This document shows positions 37,801 through 49,685 of a DNA stretch of 64,000 nucleotides, piece after piece. The number at the start of each line of letters is the position of its first letter. The stretch's first letter is position 1. Below the pieces are notes generated by a model that had not been told where the DNA came from, did no database searches, and saw only the letters and a program-made list of their open reading frames with translations. The stretch lies in assembly GCF_051014445.1 (NCBI RefSeq), contig NC_135134.1, positions 30,941,672-31,005,671 of the forward strand, given 5' to 3'. Made by a program: the position numbers and the translations under genes. This DNA comes from Colletes latitarsis (lineage: Eukaryota; Arthropoda; Insecta; Hymenoptera; Colletidae).

Positions 37801-40800
37801 CTGAAGCAGTCAATTAAACCTGGTTTCGATCAATATTTTAGAGGATAACACCGGTTAGGTCTGGGTTAGGTCTGGGTTATGCCCGCATCTGGCTCATGAT
37901 TTTGCCTTCATCGCATACTTGTTGGCCAGATCCTGGGTTTTTTCAGTGTTTGAATCACGTAGTAATGTGGTAACTCACTGAAGCAGTCAATTAAACCTGG
38001 TTTCGATCAATATTTCAGAGGATAACACCGGTTAGGTCTGGGTTAGGTCTGGGTTATGCCCGCATCTGGCTCATGATTTTGCCTTCTTCGCATACTTGTT
38101 GGCCAGATCCTGGGTTTTTTTCGGGTTTGAATCACGTAGGAATGTGGTAACACACTGAAGCAGTCAATTAAACCTGGTTTCGATCAATATTTCAGAGGAT
38201 AACACCGGTTAGGTCTAGGTTAGGTCTGGGAAATGCGCGCATCTGGCTTATTCTTTCGCATTCTTCGCATACTTGTTGGCCAGATCCTGGGTATTTTCCG
38301 TGTTTGAAACACGTAGTAATGTGGTAACACACTGAAGCAGTCAACTAAACCTGGTTTCGATCAATATTTCAGAGGATAACTACGGTTAGGTCTAGGTTAG
38401 GTCTGGGAAATGCGCGCATCTGGCTTATTCTTTCGCATTCTTCGCATACTTGTTGGCCAGATCCTGGGTATTTTCCGTGTTTGAATCACGTAGTAATGTG
38501 GTAACACACTGAAGCAGTCTATTAAACCTGGTTTCGATCAATATTTCAGAGGATAACACCGGTTAGGTCTGGGTTAGGTCTGGGAAATGCGCGCATCTGG
38601 CTTATACTATCGCCTTCTTCGCATACTTGTTGGCCAGATCCTGGGTTTTTTTCGTGTTTGAATCACGTAGGAATGTGGTAACACACTGAAGCAGTCAATT
38701 AAACCTGGTTTCGATCAATATTTCAGAGGATAACACCGGTTAGGTCTGGGTTAGGTCTGGGAAATGCGCGCATCTGGCTCATGATTTTGCCTTCATCGCA
38801 TACTTGTTGGCCAGATCCTGGGTTTTTTCCGTGTTTGAATCACGTAGTAATGTGGTAACACACTGAAGCAGTCAATTAAACCTGGTTTCGATCAATATTT
38901 TAGAGGATAACACCGGTTAGGTCTGGGTTAGGTCTGGGTTATGCCCGCATCTGGCTCATGATTTTGCCTTCATCGCATACTTGTTGGCCAGATCCTGGGC
39001 TTTTTTCGGGTTTGAATCACGTAGTAATGTGGTAACACACAGAAACAGTCCACTAAACCTGGATTCGGACAGTATTTAGGAGGATAACACCGGTTAGGTC
39101 TGGGTTAGGTCCGGGATATGCGCGCATATGGCTTATACTTTCGCCTTTTTCGCAAACTTGTTGGCCAGATGCTGGGTTTTTTCCGTGTTTGAATCACGTA
39201 GTAATGTGGTAACACACTGAAGCAGTCAATTAAACCTGGTTTCGATCAATATTTCAGAGGATAACACCGGTTAGGTCTGGGTTAGGTCTGGGAAATGCGC
39301 GCATCTGGCTTATACTTTCGCCTTCTTCGCATACTTGTTGGCCAGATCCTGGGTTTTTTTCGTGTTTGAATCACGTAGGAATGTGGTAACACACTGAAGC
39401 AGTCAATTAAACCTGGTTTCGATCAATATTTCAGAGGATAACACCGGTTAGGTCTAGGTTAGGTCTGGGAAATGCGCGCATCTGGCTTATTCTTTCGCAT
39501 TCTTCGCATACTTGTTGGCCAGATCCTGGGTATTTTCCGTGTTTGAAACACGTAGTAATGTGGTAACACACTGAAGCAGTCAACTAAACCTGGTTTCGAT
39601 CAATATTTCAGAGGATAACTACGGTTAGGTCTAGGTTAGGTCTGGGAAATGCGCGCATCTGGCTTATTCTTTCGCATTCTTCGCATACTTGTTGGCCAGA
39701 TCCTGGGTATTTTCCGTGTTTGAATCACGTAGTAATGTGGTAACACACTGAAGCAGTCTATTAAACCTGGTTTCGATCAATATTTCAGAGGATAACACCG
39801 GTTAGGTCTGGGTTAGGTCTGGGTTATGCCCGCATCTGGCTCATGATTTTGCCTTCTTCGCATACTTGTTGGCCAGATCCTGGGTTTTTTTCGTGTTTGA
39901 ATCACGTAGGAATGTGGTAACACACTGAAGCAGTAAATTAAACCTGGTTTCGATCAATATTTTAGAGGATAACACCGGTTAGGTCTGGGTTTGGTCTGGG
40001 ATATGCGCGCATCTGGCTTATACTTTCGCCTTCTTCGCATACTTGTTGGCCAGATCCTGGGTTTTTTTCGTGTTTGAATCACGTAGTAATGTGGTAACAA
40101 ACTGAAGCAGTCAATAAAACCTGGTTTCGATCAATATTTTAGAGGATAACACCGGTTAGGTCTGGGTTAGGTCTGGGTTATGCCCGCATCTGGCTCATGA
40201 TTTTGCCTTCATCGCATACTTGTTGGCCAGATCCTGGGTTTTTTCCGTGTTTGAATCACGTAGTAATGTGGTAACACACTGAAGCAGTCAATTAAACCTG
40301 GTTTCGATCAATATTTTAGAGGATAACACCGGTTAGGTCTGGGTTAGGTCTGGGTTATGCCCGCATCTGGCTCATGATTTTGCCTTCATCGCATACTTGT
40401 TGGCCAGATCCTGGGCTTTTTTCGGGTTTGAATCACGTAGTAATGTGGTAACACACAGAAACAGTCCACTAAACCTGGATTCGGACAGTATTTAGGAGGA
40501 TAACACCGGTTAGGTCTGGGTTAGGTCTGGGAAATGCGCGCATCTGGCTTATTCTTTCGCATTCTTCGCATACTTGTTGGCCAGATCCTGGGTTTTTTTC
40601 GTGTTTGAATCACGTAGGAATGTGGTAACACACTGAAGCAGTCAATTAAACCTGGTTTCGATCAATATTTCAGAGGATAACACCGGTTAGGTCTGGGTTA
40701 GGTCTGGGTTATGCCCGCATCTGGCTCATGATTTTGCCTTCTTCGCATACTTGTTGGCCAGATCCTGGGTTTTTTTCGTGTTTGAATCACGTAGGAATGT

Positions 40801-41468
40801 GGTAACACACTGAAGCAGTCAATTAAACCTGGTTTCGATCAATATTTCAGAGGATAACACCGGTTAGGTCTGGGTTAGGTCTGGGTTATGCCCGCATCTG
40901 GCTCATGATTTTGCCTTCTTCGCATACTTGTTGGCCAGATCCTGGGTTTTTTTCGTGTTTGAATCACGTAGGAATGTGGTAACACACTGAAGCAGTAAAT
41001 TAAACCTGGTTTCGATCAATATTTTAGAGGATAACACCGGTTAGGTCTGGGTTTGGTCTGGGATATGCGCGCATCTGGCTTATACTTTCGCCTTCTTCGC
41101 ATACTTGTTGGCCAGATCCTGGGTTTTTTTCGTGTTTGAATCACGTAGTAATGTGGTAACACACTGAAGCAGTCAATTAAACCTGGTTTCGATCAATATT
41201 TTAGAGGATAACACCGGTTAGGTCTGGGTTAGGTCTGGGTTATGCCCGCATCTGGCTCATGATTTTGCCTTCATCGCATACTTGTTGGCCAGATCCTGGG
41301 CTTTTTTCGGGTTTGAATCACGTAGTAATGTGGTACCACACAGAAACAGTCCACTAAACCTGGATTCGGACAGTATTTAGGAGGATAACACCGGTTAGGT
41401 CTGGGTTAGGTCTGGGTTATACCAGCATCTGGCTCATGATTTTGCCTTCTTCGCATACGTGTTGGCCA
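28894..41468 (+). repeat. 177-bp satellite array S3 (71 monomers)
   Basis: The length, less the 9-bp overlap, equals 71 times 177 minus the single base lost in the aberrant first monomer (GATCCATGGTTTGTTCCGG, GTGGGCCCACAAAGAAGC). A GGGATGTGCGCGC-type monomer occurs near 30090; the remainder is dominated by GGGAAATGCGCGC, GGATAAGCGCGC and TCCACTAAACC types. The TCCACTAAACC marker recurs at 31261, 33208, 35509, 37456, 39049, 40465 and 41350, always whole multiples of 177 bp apart. A marked block (TAACTACGG) at 38381 recurs 1,239 bp later. A 95-codon minus frame near 29016-29303 is satellite translation. Confidence 0.97.
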
Positions 41469-41929
41469 CGTGTTGACGATAAAACTGTAAGATAAAGGAT
41501 GAATTAAGTTCCAAGTCCCTAAAATTTTCCAAATCATAGATTTAAAAATGATTTAGATATTTACATGATTTTAGTGTGGGTATTTATACAAATATGTAAA
41601 TCTCTATTTATGCATAACATGTTACCCCTAAATGGGCAAGTTAATGAATTATATACATGTTAATTGTATAATAATAACCCTTTGTTCCTCATAAAAATTC
41701 ACAACTGAATTGCTATCATTCTAAAAAAATCCATCCCAAAATATATTATCAAAACTAGTAATAAATTATTTGAACAAGGTGATAACAGATTTGAAATATT
41801 TAATAAAATTTAAATACCAGATATTGATAGTATTAATAAAATATAATATTAATACTATTTTGACACTGTTATTTGATTTTAATATTAATTATAGATACTT
41901 TGATTATTGATTTATTAAAACATAAAGTT

Positions 41930-42202
41930 AATGAAGTCCCAGTAGATTATAAATATTTTAAAGAGCATGAATTAGCATAGAATTTCATAAAAAATTTGAT
42001 GAGTGATAGAAGTAACTTGAATAATCTGAATTTTGTAGCTTTTACTATATCTTTGGATATGGAATCACAGATTCATTTTATTAATAAAAATAGAGATAGT
42101 ACTGATGATTTACTCAGACTCGTTAAAGTAAGTGGGCCAAGTGGGAAGAATATTAAGATAGATGGATAGATATTGGTAAAAGTATACTTCTTGTCCTTAT
42201 AT
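41930..42202 (+). pseudogene. Possible Merlin transposase fragment (U3)
   Basis: Counterpart of 1378-1650 with the same stops; tentative. Confidence 0.4.
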
Positions 42203-42310
42203 AGGAAATCTTTAATATTACAAATAAACTCTTTCTGTAAAATCTTGAACTTATCATTATAATTTATAGAATTAAAGTCAACGCATCTAATAATGAAAGT
42301 GAACTGAAGT

Positions 42311-42467
42311 ATTTTATAGACTTGTCAAGAACGTTTTTTGGTATATTCCTAGCAAACGACCCGTTCAACGATCGGGATGAGTTATACGTAATTCGATTCG
42401 TCTAATTCAGTATATTATTTCATTAGTATATGCATTTCATTATCTGCGGAAATTCGGTATTTTTACA
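42311..42467 (+). repeat. Left arm of long inverted repeat (U3)
   Basis: Counterpart of 1759-1915, paired with 45098-45263 on the minus strand. Confidence 0.7.
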
Positions 42468-43080
42468 AAGTAACTAAGTATTTTAAATATATTCTGATAG
42501 GTTCACAGGTGGAAACAAGTGACTGTCGTTACCTGTGTTCAAAATGCCAGCTAGTAAAATGCTAATTTGTTAACAATAACATTTGTTGAATGAAATTTCT
42601 GCTATTTCTGCAAATATCTCATTGAATAAATCACCATCTTTCTATTATATATACATTTACTAAATACATAATGGCTCAGGTATCCAATGAAGTTACTCTT
42701 ATTGGAAATATAAAATATTGATAGTATTATATGTTAGAAAAAAGTGGTGTCTTCAATTTAATTCATGTAAGCATCAGTAATGAGATCTTGAAAATTGACG
42801 CTGTGATTAATTTTCAAATGGCCTCTGTGCCATTATTTCTACAACAAAATGTTGATTCATCAGTCTCTATCTACTCTACCCTTCCACAATTGCTGCGCAG
42901 TATTTTTATTTAATGTTAGTTATATAATATATCACGACATTGCTCATAATTATACGTTAGCATATATGGTAATTTTAAAACAATATCTGTAACTGAGTTT
43001 GTTTTTAGAAAACCACGTTCTTTGCTTTTCAAATATCTTTATATAATGCAATGGCTTTTAAAAACTAAGGGTATAAACAT

Positions 43081-43407
43081 CTCACCGTAAACCGTAAATA
43101 GTTTACATTTTAAAGATCCAGAAACAGGCGCTCATACGAATAAAACAGAAACTACGTGGAAGCATAGTAAACACTTTTTGCCTGAATATTGTCGGTTAGT
43201 ATTTGCAGTTCCACACGTTTTTTAATATGTTTTTCTAACATATAATACAAAATAATAAATATTATATTTTCTATTTTCAGCAAAAAAGATAATTTCATTG
43301 GGTACTTAAGCCATTACGTGTTTTATAAACCTTCCAAGCAAGGAAAGGATGATTTATTTAATCAGTTCTTAAAAGAAATTTCAGAAATTTCATTTGATGA
43401 TGATTGA
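43081..43407 (+). pseudogene. Merlin-type transposase C-terminal remnant with intron (U3)
   Basis: Same motifs, intron (about 43195-43280) and stop (43405-43407) as in U1. Confidence 0.82.
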
Positions 43408-43724
43408 TTCTGTAAAAAATCAAAATATACCAGACTTAGATGATAATGAAATTTAATAATAAAAACAAGTTAAGCCAACGTACTGCGTGCAATAGTAATT
43501 TACTATATATTGTAAACACTGTCAGCGGCGGGGAGACATTTTTTACTGTTGCTGCATGTACTGTCTACATACCTGGTTTTAATACTGTCCACCTGACCGA
43601 CTCGTGGAAGTTCTATGCCTAAAAAAATGATTTTTATGCATCATACAAATTCTTCTACAAATTCCCATTTGACAATGTAGAATAGATCCAATTAGATAAA
43701 TTATTTATAATTTTTAAAATGAAC

Positions 43725-44898
43725 ATAGCAACGATTTAATGTTAATCATTACATTACCAATCTTTCCAGATATTAGTTTAAAACCATCACCAACTTTAAT
43801 ATCAACCGGGTTTTGTAGATTTTTGGATTCATAAAAGTACTCATCTGTGTTTATTATGTGATCTGAGCAACCACTATCTAGTAGCCATTTAATATTTCTA
43901 CTTCTTCTATTTTGCTACTTTTCATTACTTCAACCTTGAATGAATTGTAATTTCTACTGTCATCTAGACTCGAATTTCCAGCCACTTTTCTATCGTGTCT
44001 ATTTTGTATATGTTTGAAAAGGTTGCCTTTTGTAATAATTATTAAAGTTTTCTGGGCAGTAACGTTGGATGTGCCCTGACTTATTACACTGACTTAACAT
44101 ACCGCTTCAGTAGTCGTTGCACTGCTATGCTGATTATCCTTTGAATTGAGATACTTGTTCTGATTGCGTTGTACGTGTCGAAACCTATGACCTCTAGGAT
44201 TTTTAGTTAAATTTGAACTAAACGTGCGAGTGTAATTTCTGCTGTACTCAAAGTAGTAACTTTTACCGTTTCTCTTTTGATACTCTAACAGTAATTTAGA
44301 TTTTACATACTCAACTGTTTTCTCCTTCGTTGGCAGTGCATCAATAATATCAACAATACGTGAGAAGTTAACGTTAATAACAGATAATTCAATTTATCCT
44401 CTTCATTCACAGTCTCACCAGTATTTTTGAGCCTATTTATATGCGTTTCAAATTCGTTAAAGAAGTCACTTGGATTTTCACCTTCTTTCATTTTTAATTC
44501 TAACAATCTTCTTTTACACAATAGCTTTACTGCACTGTTTTTAACTAGATAAATTTCGTCAAGCTTTGCAATCATATTTTTCGCAGTCGTTTCTGATATT
44601 ATTAATTCTAACTGAGTGTTTGAAATACTGTTTACGATGTAACTTTTTGCTTTAATTTCCTTTTTTATTCCAATCTTCGACTCTTATTTCAGCCGGTCTT
44701 TCATCATGTAGAATAACCTCGTTACAGTCTTTCATTTCTAAAAATAAATTTAGCCTGAATTTCCAGTTCCATAAAATATTTGTAACATGAAATCGTCCTT
44801 TTTTTCACTTGCCATGCTTCAAACTTAGGTTATCTTCCTTTCACAACTAAATTTCTTTTCTTTACTGTTAACGAACAAACCACGGACCTCTGCTACCA
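43725..44898 (-). pseudogene. Copia gag-protease remnant (U3)
   Basis: Primer-binding site at 44887-44898, gag core at 44303-44575, zinc knuckle and LLDSGC protease fragment with the same breaks as in U1. Confidence 0.85.
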
Positions 44899-45084
44899 TG
44901 TTAAAATACTGTTTATATTATTTATTATAATGAATCTTGTTACAAAACAAACACACTTATTTTCCATTGTGAAAAGAAAACTTAAAAACTAAAAGAACAT
45001 TCCTCGACGTGTGCTTCTCTCACAAACACACACACACTCCTAAACACTAAAGAAACTAACGAATTTTAAGTCATATTTCTAACA
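44899..45084 (-). repeat. Copia LTR (U3)
   Basis: 186 bp, two bases shorter than the other copies because its CA run is shorter. Confidence 0.65.
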
Positions 45085-45097
45085 ATAACAGTAACAG

Positions 45098-45263
45098 TTT
45101 ATAAAAAAATAACGAATTTCCACAGATGCATAGAAATGCATATCAATAATGTACTGAATTAGGCGAATCGAATAATGTATAACTCACCCCGATCCGTGAA
45201 CGGGCCTAGCGTTTGCTAGGAATATAATGTTCCATAACTTTTCAACAAAGTCTAAAATTTTTC
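45098..45263 (-). repeat. Right arm of long inverted repeat (U3)
   Basis: Counterpart of 4540-4700 with the 5 extra bases also found in U2. Confidence 0.7.
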
Positions 45264-45348
45264 CCAAGGGTTTTTGAATACCTATACACTGTATAGATAT
45301 CCTGTTTCCTTCAACCGAACGACATGTGTCCCTAAAAAATATATTTAT

Positions 45349-45443
45349 AAAGTAAGTCGGTCAAGTAGGAAGAATATTCAGATATTTAAGAATATGAATA
45401 TATTGGTAAAAATATCCATTCCTCTTACCTTTATGTCCTGTGT
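45349..45443 (+). pseudogene. Second Merlin-like or unknown fragment (U3)
   Basis: Direct repeat of the end of 41930-42202; the same form as in U2 (NILVKI). Confidence 0.4.
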
Positions 45444-45900
45444 ATTGGATAATATAGATTTACATACTTTTACCGCTGAATTCGAAATTCTGAACTAAAC
45501 ATAGGTACAGGACTCGTAAAAACCGTTTTTTATTCTTTTTATAGTTTTATCTGTTTTCCAAAAAACAACCAATTAAATTAAGTTGCAAGAATGCAAAAGC
45601 GATAAAACTTACAGAGGCTTTAATAGAAAATTATAAAACAAAATGTTTACTTAAGACTTTACCTTTTGTAAAAACCGGCGATATTGACTGTGTGTGTGTA
45701 AATCGTCGTACGTTCGTGCCCGGTGCAGTAAAACATGTGCATCGATCTAGGTTACGTACGTTCCTCACGTGCCACTTTCTCAATCTATACTTTTACATAA
45801 AAATTACTTAGAAAATCACTCCTACTCCTCATTTGGACAGAATTTTTACTTTCATGATTTTAGCGAAAAGTCGTTTTCCTGCTCGGGGAACACATATGTA

Positions 45901-47277
45901 CAGGGTGTTCGGCCACCCCTGGGAAAAATTTTAATGGGGGATTCTAGATGCCAAAATACGAAAATACAGACGAAAATCAAGAATACCAATTTGTTGATAG
46001 AGGCTACGTTGAAAAGTTATTAACAATTAAACTCAAAAATTTCAAATCGTTCTGGAAAAATTGTTATCGGTTGCGGGGGTCAATTACAATCATTTTTGGT
46101 GAATACACATACCTCCGAAATCTTACCCACTTTCGAGATAAAAATTCGAGAATGTGTGAAATTTTTTCGATGGAAAAGAAAAATTTCAAATCGTTTTGGA
46201 AAAATTGTTATCGGTTGCGGGGGTTACTTACAACCATTTTGGGTGAATCGTCATACCCCCCTAATCATGCGCATTTTCGAGAAAGAAATTCAGTACGGGC
46301 GGAACTTTAAACGTTAATAACTTTTTAATAAAGCCTCCATTAACAAATTGGTATTCTTGATTTTCGTCTTACTTTGGTCTCTAGAATCCCCTGGGAGAAA
46401 TTGTAATGGGAGATTCTAGAGGTTAAAGTAGGATGAAAATCAAGAATACCAATTTGTTGATGGAGTAATACGATACTAAACAAGTTATTGACGTTTAAAG
46501 TTCCGCTCTTACTTTCGAATTTTTTTCACGAAAATGCGCAGGATTTCGTATGTGGTATGTCTATTCACCGAAAATAATTGTAATTGACCCCCGAAACCGA
46601 AAGTAATTTTTTCAGAACGATTTGAAATTTTCTTTTTCTTTCGTCGAAAAATTTAGGCACTGTCTGTCGATTTTTCTTAAAAATTCCTTTCTGATTTTTA
46701 TTCAGTTTGTAAAATAGTTGTTTAATAATACTCTTTGTGTAGGTACCCATGAGCTCTACTCGCGAAAAAAAACGTTTCATTGGAATATATTCACTATTCA
46801 CTATATCAGTAGGAGTTGCGGGGGCTGTTTGAAAATTTGACCAGTTATATGGGATTTTTCTCACTTTACGGGGTCAAGGAACAACTTTTCCAACATCTCT
46901 ACATATTCTCCATTAAAATATGCGTTGTGTTGCTGTTTGAAACATTAAAATCGTTCAATCCGGCTGTCGACCAAAAAAAAAAAATGCTTGTAACTGACCC
47001 CTGCAACGAAAACTAATTCTTCCAAGACGATTCGAAATTCTTTTTTACTTGAATTTTTTTTGTCGAAACTGAGTAGGATTTCGGGGGTACGATTCTAACT
47101 GACCTCCGCGACCAACAATAATTTTTTCAGAACGATTTGAAATTTTTTTATTTAATGTTATTAATAACTACTTTTTAACGAAACCTCAGTCGAAAAATTG
47201 ATATTCTTAATTTTCGTCTTATTTTGGCTTCTAGAATCTCCCATTAAAATTTTTCCCAGGGGTGGCCAAACACCCTG
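45901..47277. mobile_element. Non-autonomous CAGGG-ended DNA transposon, element a (U3)
   Basis: 1,377 bp with TA flanks; ends CAGGGTGTTCGGCC and GGCCAAACACCCTG. Private substitutions include GTTGAAAAG near 46008 and ATTTTTTCG near 46162. Confidence 0.75.
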
Positions 47278-47515
47278 TATATATTAAATCAATATTAATG
47301 AAATTACACCTTGACCGAATTCATTTCAATCCCCCCACACTAATACATATATTGTGTGTATGTACCATAAATGGTTGAGAATGGAGTCACCTTTCCTATA
47401 CTGGTATTATTAGATGGTCGCAGGTCCTGCATAAATTTCAATTTACATAATTTTTGTTTTGAGTAAACTCATTTTACTTTTTTGTATATTACCTAATGCA
47501 ACTCATATTTTCCAG

Positions 47516-48691
47516 CCATGCGATGTAGGAATATTTAGACGATTAAAAGTTGCATGGCGAAAGGTAGTACAGGAACATAGACAAAGTACGTAGGTAGACT
47601 AAACCCATTACGAAGGTGAATTTCGCACCAATATATATATCATACCATATATAAATTCCATGAAGAAGGAAATGCTTTTAAAGCTTGTGGTGGCCTATGA
47701 CCGTTTAACTCAAATACAATTTACTAGACAAAACGTATTTCAGAAAGAAGAAAATAAATTAGAATTCATGTCTCCAGATGAAACTGACATCAATGACAGC
47801 AATATAGGTAGTTTTACATAGCATTCAAGAGCATATTCCAGATGATCTGAGAGGGGAACAATTTTCTTTTCTATATAGAAAATATTAAAATACAATCGGG
47901 ACACAACTAAGACACAACACAAGACACAACTCGCAGAGAGAAAGCACTGCTGATGTTCAACGCAGTGCAGTTCATAGTAACAGTAAAACCAATACCAGTG
48001 TAGAAGACTAATTTAACAACGTTTCGCTAGAAGAAACTAATATATGATATACTGATCATTAATTAACTTTAATATTTCATGACAATGATGCTTTTACTTT
48101 TTTCTAATGGGAATTGTTTTGTTTCCGATGGTACTGAAATCAAACTACATTAATTCTACAACGTTACTTTACTTATTTTCTCGTAAAGACAAAGATTCTT
48201 CAGAATCTATTCTGGATAAACATTATCAACATTATCAAAAAATTGAAAAAACAACAAAGAAAAGAAAAGAAAAGAAAAGAAATATAGAAAGGTGTGTGCA
48301 ATCAAAGTTACATCAAAGACATGGAAATAGACTCAGCTTGAAAAAATAGAAGCAATTGATAACCAGGAAAAAGAAAAACAAAGAATGAAAGAAGAACGAT
48401 TAGAAAAGAAAAAAACAAGCCGAGAAATTAAAAGAAGAAAAGCTATTGAAAAAAGAAAGAAAAACAGAAAAATGAAAAGGAAAAGGAGAAAGAAAAGCAA
48501 GACGAAGAGAAGGAGAAATGTAAAACTCAAACTAAAAATAAAAATAAAGTTAAGAACGTGAAAAGAAAATAATAAATAATATTATTGTGTTGTTTTTACA
48601 GGGTGAATGTAGTAACTGAACCAGGTGGTTATGACTATGCAACATTTTTATTAGCATCTTTTTCAAACTCCACTTGGAACAACACTGTACG
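47516..48691 (+). pseudogene. pogo/Tigger-type transposase C-terminal remnant (U3)
   Basis: Same motifs and lesions as in U1; acceptor TTTTTACAG ends at 48601. AAAAG run of 5 units. It has TGTCTCC at 47769-47775, shared with U4, where U1 and U2 read TGTCGCC. Confidence 0.75.
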
Positions 48692-48996
48692 TATGTATGT
48701 ATGGGATTATCAGGAACCGTGTTTGTTCGTTAATCGGCACACTCGTATTTATTTCGTTAAACACAGTCACACCTACTACGTACTTTTCTTCAATCTTTCT
48801 CTCTTCCGTGCTGTCTTTTCTCGCTTTCTGGGTTATTCACCCATCAGCTGTTCGGCCGTACGCTCGCCGCGTGTTGACGGCTTTTTCGGCGGTAACCGTC
48901 TTCGCTCGTGCAAGCTCGTGGACAGCGAACGATTCGCTGTTCGGCCAAAAATTCGTGCGCGATTTAATAATTTTCAACTGCACGGTTCCCTACATA
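48692..48996. other. GC-richer stretch of unknown origin (U3)
   Basis: Counterpart of 8181-8485; matches U2 closely. Confidence 0.5.
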
Positions 48997-49675
48997 CAGG
49001 GTGTTCGGCCATCCATGGGAAAAATTTTAATGGGGGATTCTAGAGGTCAAAATAAGACGAAAATCAAGAATACCAATTTGTTGATGGAGGCACTGTTAAA
49101 AAGTTATTAATGTTTAAAGTTCCGCTCGTACTGAATTTTTTTCTCGAAAATGCGCAAGATTTCGGGGGTATGTCTATACATAAAAAATGATTGTCACCGA
49201 CCCTCGCAACTGAAAACAATTTTTCACAGAACAATTTGAAATCTTTTTTTTTCATCGAAAAATATAGGCAGCCGATTAGATTTTCGGTAAGGAATTTTTT
49301 CCTCGAAAGTGCGTAGGATTTCGGGGGTATGTGTAATGACCAAAAATGATTGTAATTGACCCCTGCAACCGAAAATAATTTTTTTAGAAAAATTTTTGAA
49401 AAATTTCTTTTTCGCCGAAAAATATCAACACATACTCGAATTTTTTTCTCGAAACTGAGTAGGATTTCGAATATATGTCTATTCACTGAAAATGCTTGTA
49501 ATTGACCTCCCCAGCCGAAAATAATTTTTCTGGAACGACTTGAAATTTTTGAATCAAATTGTTAATAACTTTTTAACGAAGCCTCCATCAACAAATTGGT
49601 ATTCTTGATTTTCGTTTTAGTTTGGCCTCTAGAATATCCTATTAAAATGTTTCTCAGGGCTGGCCGAACACCCTC
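48997..49675. mobile_element. Non-autonomous CAGGG-ended DNA transposon, element b (U3)
   Basis: 679 bp with TA flanks. The middle (AAAAATTTTTGAAAAATTTC near 49390) matches U4; the right end (CTGGAACGACTTG, CCCTC) matches U1. Confidence 0.75.
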
Positions 49676-49685
49676 TATACTACTA

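Larger units (their letters stand above)
41469..49685 (+). repeat. Composite TE-derived long unit U3 (8,217 bp)
   Basis: Same order of parts as U1. The upstream flank ends in the same TACCAGC...CATACGTGTTGGCCA terminal monomer, but the monomer before it is a TCCACTAAACC type, unlike the flanks of the other units. The right junction (TGTTTACTAGATCC) is that of U1. Internal features ally it with U2 (19-bp insertion near 45624) and, further right, with U4 (TGTCTCC at 47769, AAAAATTTTTGAAAAATTTC near 49390). Stretches without recognised sequence correspond to those in U1. Confidence 0.95.
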
